Assembly (NCBI GenBank): GCA_026192395.1
Contig: WACF01000001.1
Span: 1,110,977-1,174,976 of the forward strand
Direction of reading: 5' to 3'
Origin: Proteobacteria bacterium 005FR1
GTDB lineage: Bacteria; Pseudomonadota; Gammaproteobacteria; Pseudomonadales; Cellvibrionaceae
Length of the DNA stretch: 64,000 nt
The translations under genes were made by a program, and so were the position numbers. The notes under the pieces were generated by a model. The model was not told the origin of the DNA. It ran no database searches and saw only the letters and a program-made list of their open reading frames with translations. Each line of letters opens with the position of its first letter. Positions within the stretch are counted from its first letter, which is position 1. Shown piece by piece: positions 34,258-40,691 of this stretch.

Positions 34258-34927
34258 CACTGACAATCTTTCCATCCTGCATGTGAATCCGGCGTTTCGC
34301 ATAAGCCATCACCCGCTGATCGTGGGTGGCAATCAGAAACGTTATGCGGTGCTTTTCATTGAGTTCGACGAAGAGTTCCATCAGATGGGACATGGTGACC
34401 GAATCCAGGTTGGCCGTGGGCTCGTCGGCCAGCACCAGCGCGGGCTTGGAAACGATCGCGCGGGCCACCGCCACTCGCTGCTGCTGTCCGCCGGAAAGCT
34501 GACCGGGGCGGCGGTCCTCCATGCCCGACAGCCCCACTTCCTCGAGGATTTCCATTGCGTTCTGGCGACGCTCCGCCGCGGGGACGCCCTGCACCTGCAT
34601 GACGAACTCCACGTTTTCCCGCGCTGAGAGAACCGGAATGAGGTTGTAGGCCTGGAAAACGAAGCCGATGTTATTGAGCCGCATGTCAGAGAGCTGCGCC
34701 TTGCTCATCTGGTCGATGCGCTGGTCCGCCACGGTGATGCTGCCACTGTCCGGGCGATCCAGGCCGCCGATAGCGTTTAGCAAGGTGGTTTTGCCGGAGC
34801 CTGATGGCCCGGACAAGGTGATGAACTCACCCTGGCTTATGCTGACCGAGAGATGGTCGAGCGCTTTTATCACCGCATCGCCCTGATGGAAGGTTCTGCA
34901 CAGGTTTTCGCAGAGAACTGTACTCAT
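34244..34927 (-). CDS. ABC transporter ATPase, LolD/MacB type
   Basis: 227-aa ATPase: Walker A GPSGSGKT (40-47), Q-loop NIGFVFQAYNLIPVLSARENVE (part: VFQAYNLIPVLSA), signature LSGGQQQRVAVARA, Walker B ALVLADEPTANLDS, H-loop ATHD. The Q-loop with N-L-I-P and signature LSGGQQQR are standard for the LolD/MacB/FtsE group that powers mechanotransmission in FtsX-type permeases. Flanked by two FtsX-type permease genes and the barrel gene. The Lol operon itself would be lolCDE; here the two permeases are both upstream and a LolA-like gene is present, so it is a distinct system. Confidence 0.95.
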   Translation of the reverse strand: MSTVLCENLCRTFHQGDAVIKALDHLSVSISQGEFITLSGPSGSGKTTLLNAIGGLDRPDSGSITVADQRIDQMSKAQLSDMRLNNIGFVFQAYNLIPVLSARENVEFVMQVQGVPAAERRQNAMEILEEVGLSGMEDRRPGQLSGGQQQRVAVARAIVSKPALVLADEPTANLDSVTMSHLMELFVELNEKHRITFLIATHDQRVMAYAKRRIHMQDGKIVSDERQ

Positions 34928-34946
34928 TGTTTACTCAGACTATTGG

Positions 34947-36185
34947 TCATGTTTTGGTGAGTGCTCGCACGGGATCATAGCGGCTGGCTCGCAAAGCCGG
35001 GAGTACCGCCGCCAGCAAGCCCAGGACAATCACGATGATGTTGGCGAGCAGCATATCCTGCCAGTAAAGCGCCGGATACAGAGTACTGGCAGCGCCCATC
35101 ATCGCCATACCTTCCGCGACGGCGGAAATATCAATCCCATCGGCAAGCGGAATGATGGTGGCGATCACCAGCGCATTGCCGATCGCAAGTCCGATCACCA
35201 GCAGCAACAACGTTTCCAGCAGAACCTGGAACAGAATCGCCGAAGGTCGCATCCCCAGCGCCAGCATCAGACCGATTTCCCGAACCCGTTCAAAGACCGC
35301 CATCACCAGGGTGTTCACCAGTCCGAACGACAGCGCCATAAAAATCACCACGATCCAGACCAGCACGAAACCATCCATCACCGACAGCATGGAGCCGAGA
35401 TAGGCATCGATGTCGTACCAGGGTCTTACGTCCCGTGTTGGCGTCAGCTCCTGCACGCTGCGGAAGATTGCATCGACATTTCGGTAATCCGGCCCCTGTA
35501 TTTCGATTTCGGAAACGCTGTCCCCAATGTTCAGAAGTTGCTGAGCGGTTTCGAGGCCGACAAACACATACTGCTCTTCCATGGCGGCCAGTTCGGCGGA
35601 GAAGATGCCGACTATCCGGAAGCCGCGCTCGGCGATGTTGTTGTCGGGATCCTGACTCATCAACACGATGCGCTTGCCAAGATCCGTCTCCAGCCGCCGC
35701 GCCAGCTTTTCGCCGACGACAATGCCGGAGTCGTCCGGGGACTCGATAAATCGTCCGGCGCTGATTTGGCCCGGAATGTCGGACATTCTCGTTTCGCGTT
35801 CGGGCATTACTCCCATCAGGGTCACGCCCATGGATTCACGGCTACTGGACACTACCGCAGGCACACGCACGCGCGCGGTCCAGTCCAGCGACGGCGACTC
35901 AAGATACTCGAGCAGCTCGCCCCCTGGTGCGGCGATCCGGTTCACCACGCTGGGATCGTCGCGGTAGTCCGGATGATGGATCTGCACGTGGCCGATAAAG
36001 CTGCGAATGGAGCCGTGCACCATGTCGTCCACCATGCCGCGCATCAACGCGATCATGAAGATCATCGCCCAGACCGCGACGGCGATGGCCAGCAGCATGA
36101 TGATCGTGCGCCGGTAGTTCCGCCAGAGATAGCGCCAGGCCAGCGTGAACAGGACCCGTGCATTGTTATTCGCCCGGACTGTCAT
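34947..36185 (-). CDS. FtsX-type ABC permease (second of pair)
   Basis: 412-aa permease: one N-terminal transmembrane helix (about 25-47), a periplasmic MacB-type domain of roughly 200 residues, then three C-terminal helices (about 270-295, 320-350, 380-405), ending in ALRASRYDPVRALT, the coupling region seen in LolC/E and MacB. The ATG at 36185 overlaps the previous gene's TGA (TGATG). Works as a pair with the next permease to extract a lipid or lipoprotein from the outer leaflet of the inner membrane, judging by fold class. Confidence 0.92.
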   Translation of the reverse strand: MTVRANNNARVLFTLAWRYLWRNYRRTIIMLLAIAVAVWAMIFMIALMRGMVDDMVHGSIRSFIGHVQIHHPDYRDDPSVVNRIAAPGGELLEYLESPSLDWTARVRVPAVVSSSRESMGVTLMGVMPERETRMSDIPGQISAGRFIESPDDSGIVVGEKLARRLETDLGKRIVLMSQDPDNNIAERGFRIVGIFSAELAAMEEQYVFVGLETAQQLLNIGDSVSEIEIQGPDYRNVDAIFRSVQELTPTRDVRPWYDIDAYLGSMLSVMDGFVLVWIVVIFMALSFGLVNTLVMAVFERVREIGLMLALGMRPSAILFQVLLETLLLLVIGLAIGNALVIATIIPLADGIDISAVAEGMAMMGAASTLYPALYWQDMLLANIIVIVLGLLAAVLPALRASRYDPVRALTKT

Positions 36186-37417
36186 CACACGGCCCTCATG
36201 GCGGTAACCGGCTGCAGGAAGAACAGGCGCAGCGCCGGATAAACGGCCGCAAGCAGGCTGGCAAAGTAGATGATCGCCGGCCCCACCAGGACCGAGAGCA
36301 GAGACACTTCCGGATACATCCGATCCGGCAGATTGAAGCGGGTGGCCATTTCCTCGAGCCCCGGATAGCTGAAGCCAACCTGACCAATGACGGCGGCAAC
36401 CAGGCCACCGAGCAGCACGCCGAGAACGAGACCGATCAATGCCATAAGTGCAGCTTCCAGCAATACCAGCCGCGCCAGCCGTCCGGCCCGTAGTCCCAGT
36501 GCCATCACGATGCCGAATTCACGGGTTCGTTCCAGTACCGACATCAGCTGCGTGTTCAGCACACTGAAGGCGACCAGCACAACCAGCACCCCGTAGATAA
36601 ACCAGGAGCTGGCCATGTCCGCCTGAATGGCCTGTTCGAGTCCCGGCTGCAGTTCTTCCCATTGATGCACCACCAGGTCGTCGCGCTTGCCAAATTCGCG
36701 TCTCAACTTCGCCGCCTTCGCTTCGATCTGCGAGAACTCGTCCGCCTTGATGACCACCGCGTGCCCGGCGCCACGCATGGAGAAGGTTTCCTGAAAGCGA
36801 CTCAGCGGCATGGCCACCAGTGCGCGATCGAGATCGGGCATGCCGCTTTCAAAAATACCCGCGACCGTGAGCACGTCCGCCGCCATGGAGCCGTCTCGAC
36901 CGGAACCCAGCAGGGTGAGCTCATCGCCCACCCCGATCTTCAGATTGCGGGCCAGCACCGAGCCAATAACCACCTGATCGACAGCATCCTGTCGTGGCGA
37001 GAGATAGTCGCCCTGCTCGATTAATCCAGGCAAAGTGGACACCTGCGCTTCCGTCTCCGGCTCCACGCCGAGTACCTGAACACCGTAACTGCGCTGCTCG
37101 CTGGAGGCGAGCGCAAATCCGATCGCCCGCGCGCTGGCCTTCACGTCCGGCAAGTCATCGCGCACTGAACGGGCGAGCGCCTGAATGTCGGGCACGGCCT
37201 TGCGGATACCGGGCTCGTCGAGATAGCCCGGCGCCTGTAGCTGAATGTGTCCGGTAAAAACCTGCAGCGTGTTATTGATCATCATCTGGTACATGCCCAG
37301 CTGCAGGGAGATCAGAAACACCAGCAGAATATTCGAAAAAACCATCGCCGCCACCGTCAGCCAGGTGCGCCGCGGATGCCGCCAGAGGTTACGCCAGGCC
37401 AGTCGGAATTCGAGCAA
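36185..37417 (-). CDS. FtsX-type ABC permease (first of pair)
   Basis: 410-aa permease with the same four-helix FtsX/MacB layout: N-terminal helix (FSNILLVFLISLQLGMYQMM), periplasmic domain (about 45-265), and three C-terminal helices including LVVLVAFSVLNTQLMSVLER. The TTG start at 37417 is preceded by AAGGAAAACAC. The sequence differs clearly from its partner, pointing to a heterodimer like LolC/LolE. 35 bp after the LolA-like gene, so the periplasmic carrier and the pump are made together. Confidence 0.92.
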   Translation of the reverse strand: MLEFRLAWRNLWRHPRRTWLTVAAMVFSNILLVFLISLQLGMYQMMINNTLQVFTGHIQLQAPGYLDEPGIRKAVPDIQALARSVRDDLPDVKASARAIGFALASSEQRSYGVQVLGVEPETEAQVSTLPGLIEQGDYLSPRQDAVDQVVIGSVLARNLKIGVGDELTLLGSGRDGSMAADVLTVAGIFESGMPDLDRALVAMPLSRFQETFSMRGAGHAVVIKADEFSQIEAKAAKLRREFGKRDDLVVHQWEELQPGLEQAIQADMASSWFIYGVLVVLVAFSVLNTQLMSVLERTREFGIVMALGLRAGRLARLVLLEAALMALIGLVLGVLLGGLVAAVIGQVGFSYPGLEEMATRFNLPDRMYPEVSLLSVLVGPAIIYFASLLAAVYPALRLFFLQPVTAMRAV

Positions 37418-37452
37418 GTGTTTTCCTTTTTCTTCCTGTCTGAGAACGGATT

Positions 37453-38217
37453 CTATTGGCGAGGATTACGCAGGTTTGACAAGGTGAACAGTCGGTCCGG
37501 CAAGTCCACCTCGAAATCGACTTCCTTGACCTCGACCTGCGTCCACTTATCCGGCTCGTCCACGTTGCTCATGCGCTGCACCCGTGCGACCGGACGGCCA
37601 TCCATCATTGCTATGTCATCGGTGACCATGCTCTTGACCAGCTCATTGTCCTGATCGTAGAAGTCCTCGCGCAGCATCACGTAGTCATCGCGAATCTGCA
37701 GCACTTCCCTCCCCCAGACCACCGGTGCGTTCTCCTTCGGAATCGCTTCGATGTGGTACACGGTGTGGCCATCCACCTCTTCGGTTTTCAGCAGTTTGTG
37801 ATTGTACTGATCGACAATGTCATCGGCGCGGGCGATGTCCTTGTTGGAAAAGTCCGAACCCATCCAGCTTTGGCCCATCATCGACGAGGGCACCTTGATC
37901 ACGCGATTGATCTTGGGAGCGTAGGTCCACATCTCATTGTCGATCAGCAAAGTGCCACTGCCCGAGTCCTTGGCGGGCGCTGTAACGCGCACCAGGCTGT
38001 AATCGTCACCGCGCGTCCAGGCGCGCATGGACATGCTGCGCTCCCAGTCGGGACGGTGAATGGTCATGGTCATCTCCGAGTAGGAGCTCAGTCCACGCCA
38101 GTGGTCCAGCGCGGCCCTGACAATCGCCTTGGGGTCAGGATTTTCCTGAGCCAGGGCCAGACAGGAACCGAACGCCAGTAAAATGCAAAGCATGTTCGCG
38201 AGCAGTCGATTGTGCAT
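37453..38217 (-). CDS. LolA-like outer-membrane lipoprotein-sorting protein (COG2834 type)
   Basis: 254-aa periplasmic protein with a signal peptide ending LALAQ (about 23). The mature sequence has the LolA/LolB-like half-barrel pattern of COG2834: ALDHWRGLSSYSEMTMTIHR, then regular strands (GTLLIDNEMWTYAPKINRVI, part), VKSMVTDDIAMMDGRPVARV, ending FTLSNLRNPRQ. COG2834 proteins carry hydrophobic cargo across the periplasm. It is larger than LolA (about 180 aa mature). ATG at 38217 with GGAGC upstream. Adjacent FtsX permeases and ATPase suggest it takes cargo directly from that pump. Confidence 0.85.
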   Translation of the reverse strand: MHNRLLANMLCILLAFGSCLALAQENPDPKAIVRAALDHWRGLSSYSEMTMTIHRPDWERSMSMRAWTRGDDYSLVRVTAPAKDSGSGTLLIDNEMWTYAPKINRVIKVPSSMMGQSWMGSDFSNKDIARADDIVDQYNHKLLKTEEVDGHTVYHIEAIPKENAPVVWGREVLQIRDDYVMLREDFYDQDNELVKSMVTDDIAMMDGRPVARVQRMSNVDEPDKWTQVEVKEVDFEVDLPDRLFTLSNLRNPRQ

Positions 38218-38225
38218 AAAGCTCC

Positions 38226-38690
38226 TTAGCGGGACGTCCAGTACCGCTGCATTTCGACGAAGAGAAAGGAAGCTGACCAGGTAATCAGCACGAGGCCGGT
38301 CAGTGATTCGATGCCGGTCAGAAAGCGCAATGGCCCGATCGCCTCGATATCACCGAAGCCCAGCGTGGAAAACGTGGTGAACGAAAAGTAAACGCAATCG
38401 AGCAAGCTGCCGTCGAAGTTTCCCTGCAGTGTGCCCCAGCGCTCTGTGTGGTGCATAAGGTAGTACGCAAAGGCAAAGACCCAGACCTCCACTGCGTGTG
38501 CGACCAGCGCGCCACCCACGCCGAGGACGATGCGAAATCGGTGAGTGGATTTGAGCTTCGGCATCAGCGAAGTCATCCAGTAGAGGAACTCGTAGTGGAT
38601 CAGCACCACGATGATTACCACCAGGATGTTGATAGACGTTATGCCGAGCACCTTGACCCTCTTTTCACCGCTTTCTTGGAATTCTTTCAC
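38226..38690 (-). CDS. Two-helix potassium/ion channel family protein
   Basis: 154-aa membrane protein with a pore loop near its end: FSFTTFSTLGFGD, close to the T-x-G-Y/F-G-D selectivity filter of K+ channels, between two helices (ILVVIIVVLIHYEF and GIESLTGLVLITWSASFLF) plus a third early helix. No cytoplasmic ligand domain. GTG at 38690 overlaps the upstream stop (GTGA); an earlier GTG at 38729 with a fair RBS is the alternative start. Its place in the gene train could be coincidental, or it might adjust membrane potential. Confidence 0.78.
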   Translation of the reverse strand: MKEFQESGEKRVKVLGITSINILVVIIVVLIHYEFLYWMTSLMPKLKSTHRFRIVLGVGGALVAHAVEVWVFAFAYYLMHHTERWGTLQGNFDGSLLDCVYFSFTTFSTLGFGDIEAIGPLRFLTGIESLTGLVLITWSASFLFVEMQRYWTSR

Positions 38691-39271
38691 TTGCCCGCGC
38701 TGCCAAGACTCTTCAGCTGATCTATCCACTGACTGCGCCTCGCTTCGTCGACATTCTCCACCATGCCGATGAGCGTTTCGTGAACCGGCTTGATGCCACA
38801 GAACCTGAGAATATTGCGCTCAAGACTCTTGAGGCTGTGCGCACGGTAAAACCACTTGTAGGCCAGCGCCGGCATGCCCATGGTAATCACTACGCGCGCG
38901 GATTTACCGCTCAGCAGCTTTCTGGGAAAACCGTTCTTGCCGGCAGAGTAATCGAGAGCGAAACCGGGCCGCAAGGTCTGCTCCAGAAAGGCTTTGACCA
39001 GCGCCGGCATGCTGCCAAGCCACAGCGGATAGAAGAGCACGATGTGGTCAGCCCAGGCAATCGCTTGCTGCGCTTGCCGGATGTCGTCCGCGGGGGCGGC
39101 GTTTTGCCACTCTTCGCGGCTGCGCAAGGTATCGAAATTCAGGCTCGCGACTTGAATCGAGCGAATTTCATGGCCCGCTTCGGTGGCTCCCTCTGCATAG
39201 GCCTTTTCGAGCGCGTGCCCAAGGTGTGATGCAGTATCCGGATGTCCCTGGATCAGAACTATGTTCGCCAT
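38687..39271 (-). CDS. Flavodoxin-fold NAD(P)H quinone reductase family (MdaB/KefF-like)
   Basis: 194-aa protein of the NQO1/KefF flavodoxin-like family. It opens ANIVLIQGHPDTASHLGHAL with the phosphate-binding loop for FMN/FAD, then IVLFYPLWLGSMPALVKAFLEQTL, the quinone-reductase signature. KefF relatives gate K+ efflux channels, and here the gene is coupled to an ion-channel gene by a GTGA overlap, which is suggestive. ATG at 39271 follows AGGAG. First gene of the minus-strand train that ends at 32141. Confidence 0.86.
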   Translation of the reverse strand: MANIVLIQGHPDTASHLGHALEKAYAEGATEAGHEIRSIQVASLNFDTLRSREEWQNAAPADDIRQAQQAIAWADHIVLFYPLWLGSMPALVKAFLEQTLRPGFALDYSAGKNGFPRKLLSGKSARVVITMGMPALAYKWFYRAHSLKSLERNILRFCGIKPVHETLIGMVENVDEARRSQWIDQLKSLGSAGK

Positions 39272-39409
39272 GTCCAAACTCCTGTGGCACCTAGGTGGTG
39301 ATTGCGAGCGGGTTTGGGATACACTCCCGCGTCCATTTTCTGGCCGCGCCCCGCGCGAGATAATGGCCGCACTGCAGTATCCCCACAGAATATACTGGTT
39401 TTAACAACA

Positions 39410-40585
39410 ATGAATACAACGGGATTGAATGTGACTGGCTCCAGACTCGCGCAGCTCAGTGAGCTGACAACACAGGTCGTACAAGACCACGTGCTGCCGC
39501 TGGCCGAGCAGGTCGACCGTGACTGCTTGTGGCCCGCCCATTCCATGCAAGCCTTCGCCCAGGCCGGACTGATGGGCTTGCAGGTCCCGGAACGACTCGG
39601 TGGCCACGGCCAGGGCTTGCTGGGTCTGTCGATGCTGACCGAGATCATCGGCCAGACCTGCCCTTCCTCTGCACTGTGCTTCGGCATGCATTGCGTTGGC
39701 ACGGCCGTGATTGCGGCCAAATCCACGCCCCGGCAGGAAGACAAATACCTGCGCGCCATTGCCCGCGGCGAGCACATCACGACCCTGGCAGTCTCGGAAT
39801 CCGGCAGCGGTTCCCACTTCTATCTGCCCGCCACGCAGATGACAGCTGAGGGTGATGCGCTGGTCGTCAATGGCAGCAAGCACTTCATCACCAACGGCAG
39901 CCATGCGGATTCCTATGTGGTATCGGTCGTGGCGCAGGCGGGAGAACACCAGCTGGGCGACTTCAGCTGTCTGGTAATAGACGGGAATACGGACGGGCTC
40001 GAGTGGATGGAGCCCTGGCGAGGCTTTGGCATGCGTGGCAATTCCTCCCGCGGCGCATCCTTGAGCGATGCCAGGGTGCCGGCGGAGAATCTGCTGGGCG
40101 AGATGGGCGATCAGGTGTGGTATGTCTTCGAGGTGATCGCGCCCTATTTTCTGATGGCCATGGCGGGCACCTACCTGGGAATCGCCCAGTCCGCGCTGGA
40201 CGCCACCCGCGCGCATTTGCGTCAGCGCCGCTATGATCATTCCGGGGGTTCGCTGGCGGAAAACGACGTGATTCAGAGTCGCTTCGCCGAGATGTGGATG
40301 GAAGTGGAAAAGACCCGCAGTCTGATCCGCGAGGCTGGTCGCCGGGGGGATCTCGGCGAAGCCGATGCCCTCCCCTTCATCCTCTCCTGCAAGGCGCAGG
40401 CGGCTGAAACGGCCGTTTCGCTGGCAAACGAGGCCATGACGCTCTGCGGCGGTATGGCCTATCGCGATAACAGCCGCCTCGCGCAAATGCTGCGGGATGC
40501 CCGTGCGGGCCATGTGATGGCTCCCACCACCGATCTTCTGAAACTCTGGACCGGGCGCGCGCTTCTGGACCTGCCTTTGCTTTAG
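39410..40585 (+). CDS. Acyl-CoA dehydrogenase
   Basis: 391-aa flavoprotein of the acyl-CoA dehydrogenase family, which introduces a 2,3-double bond into acyl-CoA with FAD. FAD/substrate landmarks: LAVSESGSGSHFYLP, VVNGSKHFITNGSHAD and a C-terminal LCGGMAYRDNSRLAQMLRDARA containing the FAD-binding G-G. The usual catalytic Glu position near the end (typically Y/R-E-G) is not obvious, so an isobutyryl- or FadE-like specialised role is possible. ATG at 39410 after AACAACA, weak RBS. Divergent from the quinone reductase. Confidence 0.87.
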   Translation: MNTTGLNVTGSRLAQLSELTTQVVQDHVLPLAEQVDRDCLWPAHSMQAFAQAGLMGLQVPERLGGHGQGLLGLSMLTEIIGQTCPSSALCFGMHCVGTAVIAAKSTPRQEDKYLRAIARGEHITTLAVSESGSGSHFYLPATQMTAEGDALVVNGSKHFITNGSHADSYVVSVVAQAGEHQLGDFSCLVIDGNTDGLEWMEPWRGFGMRGNSSRGASLSDARVPAENLLGEMGDQVWYVFEVIAPYFLMAMAGTYLGIAQSALDATRAHLRQRRYDHSGGSLAENDVIQSRFAEMWMEVEKTRSLIREAGRRGDLGEADALPFILSCKAQAAETAVSLANEAMTLCGGMAYRDNSRLAQMLRDARAGHVMAPTTDLLKLWTGRALLDLPLL

Positions 40586-40635
40586 CTTTTTGACATTCGC
40601 TTTTTGCATTAGCCCATTGCTTTAACGTTGGTGGT

Positions 40636-40652
40636 TGGTCTTGGTAAGACCA
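40636..40652. promoter_or_regulatory. Palindrome TGGTCTT-GGT-AAGACCA, candidate operator
   Basis: Perfect seven-base inverted repeat around a three-base spacer, 40 bp upstream of the histidine kinase start. The TGGT...ACCA ends are the pattern bound by GntR/FadR-family regulators, but no such regulator gene is in the window, so the binder is unknown. Confidence 0.4.
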
Positions 40653-40691
40653 TTGTTAGGTAGCACTCTGATAGAAACAGGCTGATTCACC

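Noticed and set aside
34244-37417. lolCDE lipoprotein-release operon proper
   Set aside because: Gene order and content differ: both permeases precede the ATPase and a LolA-like protein and barrel are attached; called a related but distinct exporter.
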